Below, in pieces: positions 1 through 11,177 of a DNA stretch of 64,000 bases; the first letter of the stretch is position 1, and the number at the start of each line of letters is the position of its first letter. The notes beneath the pieces were generated by a model. That model saw only the letters and a program-made list of their open reading frames with translations, ran no database searches and was not told the DNA's origin. Source of the DNA: Anisakis pegreffii (taxonomy: Eukaryota; Nematoda; Chromadorea; Rhabditida; Anisakidae); assembly GCA_035041965.1 (NCBI GenBank), contig JAPYMA010000458.1:88316-152315 (forward strand), written 5' to 3'. The position numbers were made by a program, and so were the translations under genes.

Positions 1-1054
1 CTGAACCTCACACGAGAAATATTTCAGAGCTTATTTGTACCATTTGAATATCGAGGAGAAATCCTCATGCTGATGAAAAATAACTGCTCTTTCAACTATA
101 AATAATTGTAACTATGAATCAGGTTCTATCCACTGAGGCTTGTAACACATCATATTTTTATAAGCAGATGCACTTTTGTAGATAGAATATTTGTCTAGAG
201 CACACTGATTAGTGCGACCTTTCTGGATGATAATAACTTTGAATGTTGCTAAATAACGAATATTGCTTCAAGGCATAAAGTTGCAATAAACAGCTGATGT
301 ACTCTCGTTGAGGAAAGTGTTATATTGCACAAAGCCGCCTCATTATCCGTTTTCATTTTATTTTTTGAAAATCTCTCACAGAAATTCAAAATGAACGCAG
401 CAAAATCAGTGACAATGATGATGCATACGATCTGTGATTAAGTGCAACAATAACGATTCGTACAAAAAACTTGGAGATTAAATGAGAACACATAAATTTA
501 ATTTCGTTTCTTCATCAGTTCACCACAAAATGATATCAGAGTATATGTTTGAGCATAGCAGTTTTTTGACCGCTCTAAGTAAATCAAATCAATAGCAACA
601 AGAATCCTCCACAATTCGAACTTATCAGCGCAGATGGTTTAATAATCACCTCGGAAATTATCCATTATCACAGATATTTGAAACGCTATCGAATTTTCTC
701 ATCTGTTCATATTTTGTCACCACAATCACTTCAAAACATTTGCCTCTCAACTCAGCATCTAACACCACTCACATGGGAACGCAGGTGAATTTATCGAAAC
801 AATCTCCAATTGACGTAATTGCTCTAGGCTTTAACCTCCACATCACAGTATTCGAAGTGTGAAAATTTACCTAATCCAATGAAATTTTCTGCCATCTATG
901 CTGTGTTTTTCCGTAAAATATATTATTGTTTGAAAAACAAATCATCAACTTTCTGCAGTTTTGAAATCAGAACACAGAAAACGGTTCTTTGATGTTCCCG
1001 AAATGAGGTGAGTCGAATCATGAAAATTCACCAAACTAATTCGAAAATCAAAGC
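1..1054. other. AT-rich non-coding stretch
   Basis: No convincing exon, RNA gene or repeat was seen on either strand. It lies downstream (minus sense) of the channel exons at 7.1-7.6 kb, so it may be part of a long intron of that gene whose later exons would lie left of the window. Confidence 0.4.
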
Positions 1055-1126
1055 TGCCTCATGCTGGAATCGAACCAGCGACCTTCTGTTTACTAGACAG
1101 ACGCTCTGCCCCTGAGCCAATGAGGC
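1055..1126 (-). tRNA. tRNA-Thr (anticodon AGT)
   Basis: Read on the minus strand, this 72-nt segment folds as a complete cloverleaf. The acceptor stem is GCCTCAT/ATGAGGC (7 bp), the D stem GCTC/GAGC, the anticodon stem TCTGT/ACAGA with loop CTAGTAA, and the T stem GCTGG/CCAGC with loop TTCGATT. The discriminator base is A. Loop position 34-36 reads AGT, which decodes threonine ACU (A34 normally becomes inosine). All stems pair perfectly and the internal A and B box promoter segments look intact, so this is probably a functional gene rather than a SINE relic. It has no intron. A T run (TTTT) in the minus sense is found about 15 nt past the 3' end (1038-1047 region is A/T mixed), so the Pol III terminator is not certain. 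Confidence 0.92.
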
Positions 1127-4100
1127 TTGGTCGATGTCCACCTGATCAAATTTATTATCCAAAAGCTTCAAGATTGTCCGAATCCAGCGAGAAAAAGTTG
1201 CCGTGTGAAAAGGATCGCCTACAAAAGGAAAACTTATCATGATGGAAGTGAACTAATGAGTAAATAGACACTGTTCAGTCGATTAAATGAAAATCAGTGA
1301 TACCTCATCATTTTCTTTTCCCCGATAATTGATCGTCCATTGATCACCAACTTACTGAGTGAATATTGCTTCAAATCCCCTAGTAAACGCCGATCTTATA
1401 CGAACTGATTATGTTTATCCTGATTCTGTTTATCCTAAACTGTCAGTCAATCGCCTTGTTTTCGTCAGCAGTCGTCCAGTTGTGAGATGAAGCCTGGAAA
1501 CTTCAACAACATTCATTCTATTCATAGCATTGCTTTCAAACATCGTTTTGAATTGGCTCGTATTCATATCGAGTGTTTCGTGCTTTTTGACAACTTTTCG
1601 TCATCAGAACTTTGCGTTTTCATTCATTCACAAAACACTGTCAATGAGTTTCCTAAATCAATTATGCCTGCTCAATGACATGTTTCTCAATTAAGCTTCT
1701 ACTTCAGTATTAGCTGATGATGTGTGCTTCTGATCTCCAACAATATGCGCTGCACTTGCGATGAATATTGATATGATGTGATCATGTAATTATGCAACAG
1801 TTCCTGCTATGAATATCTGCGCTCCGAATAGGATAATTGCAGAAGTTGGGTACTAATTGAATTAATAGTTAGTTGATAATTCCATTAGCTTCCTTATTGT
1901 TAGAATTTGATGCAGTAATGAGGCTAAGATATCAGCAGCAAACTGGAACAGTGAAATGGACAACGGGCGCGATGAGTTGTTGGCATACTCATTAAAGTAA
2001 GAAAATTATTCCAAGGAGGATTTAGCGAACGTAATGAAAAGCAGAAATTGCACTTCACAAATGATCACTTGCATTCGACAGCAACTGAAAACCGTTTGAT
2101 AATTTTTTGAGCAAGTTAAGCGTTGGCGTTTGCACTGGTCTAGCGTCGACATTAGCCATTTTTCGGGGTTAATACAGGCAAAATCTGTCGGTTATCTCCT
2201 CAAAAATTTTTCAACCAATCAGAATAAATTCTATTTTGTATCTCCCATGAGGACAACATTCTCCTAATATATATTTAGCTCATTCAATGAACTCATTCAG
2301 TTCATTTGATTCTTTCTTTCTCGTTGATGACGGCGATACAAAGTCGATCATGCAATCAAGTGGCTTTCAATGGCTTTCAATGATTAGTAACCTTTGACTA
2401 TTAAACTTGCTACACTTCTCACTAACATCATTAATTGCTGGATCTGCATAGATGCATCAGAAGTGTCAGTGTGATGAAAAATTATCCTCGGTTCGTTTGA
2501 CTTTTCCATACATTGATGAATGATTCTTTGACTCATCAACGTTCGATAGCGCAAAAAGTGCGTCGAATGCGCCTTAAAACATCAACGATTAATCGACTTT
2601 CGGTGAGAGGTTTACATGTTAACAATCAAGAAATCGCGAACCGCTCTACAAGCTAATGTCAGTATTCTTAATGATGTTCGTTTGACCCGTTCAGGAGTGA
2701 AGGGAGCAATTCTCAAAAACCTTTCTCACTTTAGCCACTTGAATTCTTGCATTAGGTTATTAAGGCATTGCTAAGAAACATAATCAGCAACAAAAAGAAA
2801 TCCGTAAATGCGTCTCAAAATCCATCAGTCAGTCTTTTCGCTTTCAATCATCCATTTGTCACGATGTGATTTTGAGGAGCAATGAATGGGATACGCAGCA
2901 AAAACGCGTTGTTTCGAATCCACAATTCAATTAAAGCATTTATTAAGATGCTTTATGGCCGTCCATATCCTCCTGCCGATCGCTAAACCGTCCTATGATG
3001 ATGTATCATGTTATTGAGCGGAATAAATAGGATGCTAGGAATAATGATGGAGCATCTCGAAATGATTTGTTTACCTTGTATCGTCTGTCTTTTTCAGCTC
3101 GATCCCGCACTTAGCATCTCCAGGGTAACAGCTCGGCTAATTCGTTTGCTTTCGCATTCCAGTAGTACTGGTTGATGACTGAATAAGGTGGAAAATCTGA
3201 CCTTCAGCAGCTTTTCCAATCTTCTCATAAGGTGACTACCTTTCAAATTTTGTTCTGTCTCTTTTGAAGCAATTCAGTTTGCCAATCTAAACACTTACTA
3301 TTGCATATCGATCTCAATTCTGACTTCTCGTCAATGTTACCTCAAATACGTCTTTATTCTTTACTCAATTGAATGAAATAACTAGTTAGGAGAGTTGACT
3401 TGATGATTACCTGGAAGTGCATCAAACCGACTATTCCCATTCAAAACGTTCGACTATTAATAGTTACATCCTACACTCTGTTTGCTTATCATCACTTCTG
3501 ATCGATGTACCTCATACGTAATATTTCCAATGTGCAATTAGTTGTTCAAATTGAAATTGTATTCATTTCAAAGTGTGCACGCAATACGTGTCTCCATCAA
3601 AAACCTTCATCCAGTTTATGTTTTATTAACGAAATCCATCGTTCAGTTTTATCAGATCTCAGCGATATTCTGCGTGAACGCATTTTCCATGCCGGCATCA
3701 AAATTCGTCCTTGCAAAGTTGACCTTCGAAAATTTGCATTGATCTAACTGATTTGTTTGGTACCGATTGTGAGCTTGAGGCACCAGTAGAGAGGTTTGAT
3801 TATGGTTGATGCTTGGTTGGATTACTGAATCAGGCAGTGATTCGTGATCCACTGAAATCTTCAAGCGTAAAGAGGAATCCCATATCCGTGTTTCCGGTCA
3901 CATCCGGCGAGAGGAAATTCCTTCAAATGGAATTTTAAAAAAAGATCCGTGATTATCCGAGAAACACACGAAATATCAATTGAAGCTGATGAATAATATC
4001 ATCTTTTGACGAATATCCATTGATGAAACTAATTAATCGATCACTGCATCAAGTAGGAGGTATATTGCATTGATGTGACAATTTCGATGACATTTTCCTG

Positions 4101-7100
4101 AGTAGCTTCATTCATATTCATAGGCAACAGTGCACATCTAATTCGTCTTATAATCAGATTCAGTTTGTACTTGAACGCAACACTATTCATGTTGCATTTC
4201 AAGCATTATTTGTTCAATGGAATTAGGCTAACCTCACAAAACGTCACCAAAAATGCTTGAACTTTTTGCATTTTGAAATTCATGTTTCTTCTCGAGACGT
4301 GAGACTTTGACCGATTCATTATCACGAACCTATTTAGAGTAGATCTGAATCATGGTCACGACTCTTTAATTCAGTTTCGATGCATTTTCTTCATCTATCA
4401 CAATTGTCTTCATACCACATTTCAATTGCACTATGGGACAATTCCGTATAAGTTGAACGAAACTGAAAACTCTTCAAAATTTTATCAGATTCATTCGACG
4501 TGAAATGCTCCATTCACAGGGGTGGTTCTTTATAAACGAGAAAACATTGATTTTAACCAAAAATATTCATCATCTCTACCGTTCTTGTGATCAATTGGCG
4601 AATTATTTCGTATTTTGGATCAGGCAGCTTTATTTTGAAGCATATGATAGATGTTTCTAGTCGTTTCAGTTAGTTTCAATGAACTTTTCTGAGGTATAAA
4701 ATGACCAAGAATAATACTTAAACGATCAAGAATTCTAATTCAACACAATTATTTTTAATGCTATCGTTAAGCATAGTGCTTAATACCATTTTTGATATCA
4801 TCGCAAACATCAATTAAATCTAGCAATATGGCACTTAGGAGTTGCTCCATGGTTATACGCCTATAAAGTGGAATCGTTTCAATCATGAACAAGAGAGCTC
4901 AAGAGACCAGCTCAAGAAAGTGATGAAGTCGATTGTCAGACTTGAACCGATCAAAATTAATCGTTCACCTGAGCCTTTTGATGCTGATAACTCAACTCAA
5001 ATCGCTTTGTCAGCATTCCTTCACCGAACAGATTCTCTTATCTCCGCAAACCATTCCCTCATCACACCACTAAATGTCGTTATACGCTTTGCTCAATCAT
5101 CGGTAGTCGACATAAACTTTTTTTAAGCGAACCTAATTCAATGCGTTCCATGAGGCAGAACAATCATTTGTTCGACTCAAGTCTTCAACAAAATCTAACT
5201 TTATAACTAAATTTCAGTTCCAATTTTGAATAAATCCTCCGGTTTCTTCCAAATTTCTTCCCTTGTTCCAATTTCAAACTGTTTTTTTTTGTTCAAGTAA
5301 TTCGTTTTGAATACTTTCATACTGAATTTGAATTTTGGTTGCTTCATTTCAACAACCGATTTATTCATGTACGTGCGTTGACAAGTCCGTTTTCCAATTT
5401 AAATCATCCTTTCACGTTATGTCGCTCAGCTTCAATAATATGAGCCCGCGGTACTGCAGCTTGTCAGTCAAACAAATTCCAAAGGCCGCCCATAACTTTA
5501 AGACGTATTGAATGTTTTGCAGTATTTAATTTTCGGTTTTAAATCGAATGGAGTTTAATTGTTGAAGACCATGAAAAAGACCAGAAAAGTATGATACTTC
5601 GATGAAGAATGAGAAAGTTTGAAGCAGTACTTGAAAGTACTTGCAGGACTTATCGAATATTATTGATGTTTTTTTCGTATTTGAAAAAAAAGCTCTTTTC
5701 AATAGCTGGTTGATTGCTTGGCTTAGCAGCTCGTTTTAACATCTCCCTGATTGTATCAGTAGTTTCATTTCATTGCCAGTTTATGTCAATCTGTTATCAC
5801 CAAAGTCACGTTCATCATATTCCTCAGCTTATTGTTCGTTGTTTCCAAACGTCAGTCAGTTTGCCTGTCAGATGTAATTTATGTGTTAGTGCACGAATCT
5901 TTCGTCATCACGGGTTTTTTGCATAGGTAATGATCATAAAGATGATAAGCCTGATGTTGAGATGTAACTGTTGGGCTCAGAGATTTGATTTGTTTGCTTT
6001 CAGAAACAATTGGTCTCTTCATTCTTTCATTATCCTAGTCAATCTCATAACATTTTGAATTTCTTCCATCTCATAAATGCCCACTCAATGAGTAACAAAA
6101 TGTTGTAGAGCTAGTTTGAGTGAAAAGTTTGAGTGTGCTTTCATATTTCGTTTCTTGCCTGTGAAGATGCTCTCGACTGAAAACACATTTCAAGAATTAG
6201 TTCTAATGCGGATGAATGTGAAAAAGATGTTTATGAATATTAATATCTTTCATGTAGATATTGCAGCACAAACTGTGGATATTAATCGCCAACTTTCACG
6301 GAATAGCTGAAAGTTCAGAGAATACGAGCAGTTACCAGAAGTGGAATCGATTGTGAACAAAACTTTATTAATATTTTTTGATGTTTTTTTCTGGTTTTTC
6401 GATAAATGATATACTTTTTGATGTTTTGAATTGTTATTTTGCTAAATGTTAACATACATCCCGCACCTCAAAAACAGGCACACGCACTATGACCGCAGGG
6501 TATCGCATACTTACAATTCTACGTTCATATCATGGGTCAACACAGGTCACGATTGATAATATTTGGCACACAAACATTATCTGACTCGTCCTTGTAAATG
6601 TTTTACCCATGAAAGTCATGAGAAAATGATGCCATATCGGAGTTTTTTTTGGGGGGGATAAGACCATTTTACGCCCCACCTCTGCAAAAATCCGGGTTGC
6701 ACCAATACGAGAAGTATCATGAGTGGAAAGATTCGCAAGCGATCCGTGAACGTACAACCGAACCTAACCCCATAAGAAACATTATGGGTAATATCAGTGC
6801 AGATTCTACGAAATATGACTAAACAATCTTTACCTACATTTGCTGCTCATCCTGTAATTTCCTTACAAAACAGGCCAAGGTACAATCATACCTATGAATT
6901 ACCTTGGAGATTTTAAAAAGTCAAGGCAATATGCTGACATTAGAAGTTTGGATCACAAAATCTACATCGAAAGTATAGAGACATCACACTATGGCCGTTG
7001 AAAAGAATTTCAGCAACTCAAGATTCGTGAGGTGCTAACGAATAACTATTAATTACTGCAGCAACAATGCGAATACGACCACAATACTGATCATTCATAA

Positions 7101-7127
7101 CGAATGCTAAAAAGAGCAAAAAAACAC
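1127..7127. other. Long AT-rich region, probable intron of the channel gene
   Basis: Six kilobases with no exon that I can support. The donor at 7127-7126 (minus) must be joined to a further channel exon encoding the segment after the NEK motif, and none is visible here, so this region and the left end are best explained as intron 2. A more GC-rich patch at about 6455-6775 (with a G8 run near 6650) looks like a different sequence type, perhaps an old repeat, but I could not identify it. Short open frames here lack family motifs or splice context. Confidence 0.4.
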
Positions 7128-7622
7128 TTTTCGTTCTGAAAGAACGTATCAGGCATCCATATCTGTTGTGTAAAATCGGCCTGTTCCGAAGCGGCTAGTA
7201 CGACGAAAGGAGGCACAACAGTGTTTTCATCAGCGAATCGTTCATAAGCCAATCGCAAATCTCGCCACTCCTCACGGAACGTGAACTGCGCACTGTACTC
7301 CATGTTCACGTCATCGATCTTCGATATTGATCGCAAATAAATGTTTACTGAGACCAATACTGGTCCACCGGTATCTGACAATCAACTTATTGTTTTTTCA
7401 CATAGTCGCAATTCACTTCATCAAACAATAAAACTGACAATAAAAAACTAACAAACCAGGCCATGATAAATTGCCTCCACGCGGCCGTACTCTCCAATCG
7501 TAATCTTTAAGCGCTCGTTGAATTATTTCTTGCTCTTTAAGTTTTTTCTTCGCATCCACAAACCATTTCGTCGTCGTTATTATCAGTGAAGAACTTATCA
7601 CAAGCAATATGAACCGCATCAT
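7128..7622 (-). CDS. avr-14: Glutamate-gated chloride channel alpha subunit, first two coding exons (partial)
   Basis: Encodes the N-terminal 137 residues of a Cys-loop anion channel of the nematode GluCl family, the ivermectin target class; it acts at the plasma membrane of neurons and muscle. Exon 1 is 7622-7457 and exon 2 is 7374-7128 (minus), joined with an 82-bp intron (donor GTTTGT, acceptor TGTCAG). Joining restores the aspartate codon (G|AT) of a W-P-D-T-G-G-P stretch. Visible features: start MM, a hydrophobic signal peptide (residues 1-24), the conserved start of the mature domain (KEQEII, YDWRVRPRG near 41-49), an N-glycosylation sequon NLS at 51-53, the loop D/A strands (NIYLRSISKIDD, FTFREEW) and the WMPDTFFQNEK motif at the end. 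Exon 2 ends in a donor (AA|GTGTTT) in the middle of the lysine codon. The Cys-loop, the four membrane helices and the rest of the ligand site are missing from the window; they should lie left of position 1. Sequence fits AVR-14 best from memory; a close paralogue (avr-15, glc-3) cannot be excluded. Confidence 0.88.
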
Positions 7623-9010
7623 TCTTATTTAATGACTATTTGAAGCACATTATCAACTCATTCTGACACTCACATCCAACCAATTCAAGACTACATATGC
7701 ATTTATATATCTCATCTCCAAATCTAAATATCAATACTTTGCACATACGTCTGCAATACATTTTAACATATACATATATCCATCACTCTATCTTTCTATC
7801 CGTCAAATCATATTCTGTCTCCTACACAATCTCTTAAAAGCCAATCTCATAATCTTATACACTGGTACTTTATCCTTATCTATATCCACCTCCTTCAACA
7901 TTTTCACTTCTTCCAAGGAGGGAACTTAAAATACGCACGCATATTCTTCTATTCAATTATAGAATAATGAAAGGAGCGTAGAAATGCGTAACTCCGCTAA
8001 TCGCTAACTCGCTAAAAAGATACTTTTGTCCCGTTAACAATAATCCGCTAGTAGCACCATTGACGAAGAGTGACGAAAGCGCGTCACAAGAACAGCCACT
8101 AATCGAAAAAAATAGCGGTACTCAGCAAAATTAGTCCTCTATTAACTAACTTCGAATCTTTTGTTTCAGAATCTGCAATTACACAGCTAATTTATTAGGG
8201 AAAAGCCTTATCTTAACAAAAACAGTTTAAAATTTCTATTTTGCCATTTAGCATCAAAAAATTCTCCCAACAATAAACACCAATCATCATTCAAAGAAAA
8301 GGCCAATCAAGAGATGACAATCAAATTCAAGTATGAATAACAATCAACTGGCAGCAATCATGAATATCTGTTGATTTTGTAGATTATGTAATAAAAAGTA
8401 CAGAATATCTATAGATTTATTAGATTATCTAACAATAGATAAGTCATATTTTAACTCGTACTGGCTGAAGCTTGCCTGGGAATCATCTGATGTAAGGACT
8501 AGACTTGTCTAGGCTCAGCTCAAGCTTTCGATAAAGATGACGCTTTTATGTTAGCATCAACCAACTTGTTTGAACCAGTTGTTCTCAACCCTTTTTATCT
8601 CCTGCATTCCTTTAACAAATTTTTTAAATTACTCCCACAACATCCACTCCATATCTGCCATTTACCACAGCGGGTGTCTGTAGAGTGGACAAGTGTTCAC
8701 CATTAAATTAGCCATTTTAAAAACACATATGTTAAAGTACACATCGCTTTCTTGTATGCGCTGAAATCCACCGTCACCTACTTTAATGGATAAAAGATGA
8801 AATGTTTTCTCGTACCTCCTGGGATACTGTCGCGCAGTCAGAAGGGATACGAGCACTCCTAGTTGAGAGACCCTGGTTTGAACTGATGTTAGACGAAAAA
8901 AGGCAGTGTGGAATATGCAGCAATCCCCGAATGCAATTATAGTATGATGAGCAATTTTTGACTGAATACTGTTAATGATATTTAGATGAGCGACGAGAAC
9001 TGGGGTTTTA
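7623..9010. other. Upstream region of the channel gene
   Basis: This holds the 5' flank and promoter of the minus-strand channel gene. The first few hundred bases are T/C and TA-rich on the plus strand (for example CATATACATATATCC near 7765). No exon was supported. Around 8830-8885 a stretch resembling a worn tRNA (a T-arm-like CCTGGTTTGAACT) is present but does not fold into a full cloverleaf. Confidence 0.4.
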
Positions 9011-9124
9011 AGTTATTTAATAACTGATGGCAGGAAAAGAGAGGGGGAAGCCGAAGTGGAAGAAGAACGATAAAAATCGGATGGAAATCGTTCTACATAT
9101 ATAAAGAATTTTTTCACTGATAGG

Positions 9125-9611
9125 GTGGACGGAGTGGCTTTGAAACGACGTCTGCATAATGAATGTGTTCGTCCGGCGATGTTATACGGGTCAGAAACGT
9201 GGACGGTGACAAAAAGAATGAAAAATATAATGGGAGTAGCCCAAATAAGGATTGAGGGGTTGATGTTGGGGGTTAAATTACGGGATAGGAAATCGAATGA
9301 ATGGTTGAGAGGAGTAACGAAAGCTAAAGACTTTGTAAAATGTGCAAGGGAAAGGAAAATTAAGTGGGCAAGAAAAATTGCAACAATGGACAATAACAAT
9401 TGGGCGAAGAGATGCACAGAGTGGCAACCTAAAATCGAAAAAGAAGTCGGGGTCGACCGAAAATGAGATGGCGATACAATATTTGCAAAACAGCCAGCCA
9501 AACATGGATGAGAAGATTAGTGAACTGTGATAATAGTGATAACTGGAGTGATCTTGAAAAGGCTTATGTACAAAAGGTACAATAACAACCGAATAAATAA
9601 AATAAATAAAA
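9125..9611 (+). mobile_element. 3' remnant of an RTE-like non-LTR retrotransposon
   Basis: The plus-strand frame from 9125 encodes the post-catalytic C-terminal part of an RTE-clade LINE polymerase. The order of motifs is diagnostic: LKRRLHNECVRPAMLYGSETWT (split here as LKRRLHNECV and RPAMLYGSETWT), then VAQIRIEGLMLGV, then RDRKSNEWLR, then ERKIKWARKIA and NNWAKRCTEW. After about residue 108 the frame must shift (in the GGGGTCGACCG segment near 9447-9458) to keep the family's G-R-P-K-x-R-W motif and continue to a stop at about 9585 (YVQKVQ then stop). The sequence then ends in a simple AATAAATAAA-type tail (9591-9611), typical of RTE 3' ends. The catalytic domain and endonuclease are absent, so this is a 5'-truncated, frameshifted dead copy. 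The long open frame on the opposite strand is its shadow. Confidence 0.85.
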
Positions 9612-11177
9612 ACTAAGTGATGACAGCAGGACGCAATATTTTAACAATGCAAATGCAAACCACGAACGAAAGAGTATACTGTTGAATACGATCACAACGC
9701 AACCTACCGGATTATCATACCACCTTCTAAAACTTTAATATTAATGAGTGTTCCGTAGCACTGTTAGTCGGAATGAAAGAACATTTATAAGGTCATAAGG
9801 TCACTGTTCAACGACGACGTGGGGTGAACTAGGCTGTTTCATGTAAAGTGCTGATAAAACCGAAATTGTATTGATATTACGATAAAACAACTGGCATAGC
9901 CGCCGTGATTGACTGATATGAACGTGCTAATTGTGAGCATATGCTTCTCACTTCCATTCGTAGATGCTGCCGAATTTTAAAATGAATTTCAAAGATACCT
10001 TCATTAGTGCATACAAAACACAAGCGAACAAGTGAAAGGAAAATATTTATTCATGAATAGAGTAATGAGCGAAAACAAAAATGACTATCAACTCGCCACA
10101 ACCAATTGTAACAAAATTACAATAACATTTTGAATAGTTTATTACCTCGTACTTAATGATAGCTTGATCCGATCTAATCACACTCTAAACCAAGAACAGT
10201 TCATTCGAAAATCTAAACGGAAAATCGCATTACCTGCAAAAGGTTTCTGGCACTCTTTTAGTTTAACTGATGCAACAACGCTTGAAGTGAGCAAAATTTC
10301 TTCTTCTCGTTTAACGGTCACTGTCTGCGTTCATTGATTACACTTCGGTTTCTGTACACTGCTGCTATAGGTGAGTTTCCATACATTTTCAGTTGCTCCC
10401 TACTCGATAATGAAAGAATACAACGATATTCGAGAGCAATCAATAAAAGCAAAAAAGACAGACTTTGGCTCAAGCTTATAGAAGTATGGAAAATTTTTTA
10501 AATCTGATTCAGCCTCCTTAATTTTTTAATCATCAATCTTCCTCTCAAATATGTTTGCAAAGAAGAGAGAAGCAACCATACCATACAGAAAATACTGACA
10601 TAAGACAGTATGACAAATAAACACCTTCAGTCGGAGTAGAATATCATAAAACAAAAAATAATTAAAAACACAAAGTTAAGCATTTGTTGCTTATGAATCC
10701 AAATGAAAAACGTTTCAAACCGATAGTGAATGAAAATTAGATTTTAGGAATGACAACAAATAAAATGACGAATAACGATCGAAAAGAACAATCAATAAAC
10801 GAATAAATATGTAATCAAAGTGGCAAGTATAACAGAAAAGGTGGCGTCCGTGAGAATGTCTTTCTCACCTCCTCTGAAAACAGCCAAATATCACGGAAAG
10901 ATGTGCGTATTTCACAGAACGACGTTACTTATAAACGAATCAGCGTTTACAAATCAATGAAACATACATAAAAACGGAAAAAACTCAGTTAAAAGTCCTT
11001 AATAACACCACCCTAACGCAACAATCCAGCGTGTCCATTTGCTCCAACAACGGTAATGCTAAACAAATGTCTACTTGGAGTAAAATCAAAATACGACAGA
11101 ACTGCAACGTAAATTTTTAAGAATACAACGATATTCGAAATAATGTGAGGATGTTAATATAATAGTGTATGATTAGT
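9612..11177. other. Intergenic, 3' flank of ArfGAP1
   Basis: No gene recognised. It must contain the 3' UTR of the minus-strand ArfGAP1 gene. The first clear minus-strand AATAAA (TTTATT at 10046-10051) lies 1.1 kb past the stop, so either the UTR is long or a variant signal is used. Confidence 0.4.

Noticed and set aside
4842..5126. 94-codon plus-strand frame
   Set aside because: Unremarkable composition, no motif, lies in AT-rich DNA presumed to be intron; a chance frame is the simpler reading.
6530..6757. 75-codon minus-strand frame in a GC-richer patch
   Set aside because: No motif of the channel family or any other; the patch looks like an unidentified old repeat rather than an exon.
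8830..8885. tRNA-like segment with CCTGGTTTGAACT
   Set aside because: Only the T arm is tRNA-like; no acceptor stem or D arm could be paired.
9013..9501. 162-codon minus-strand frame
   Set aside because: It is antisense to the RTE polymerase remnant, which has clear family motifs on the plus strand.
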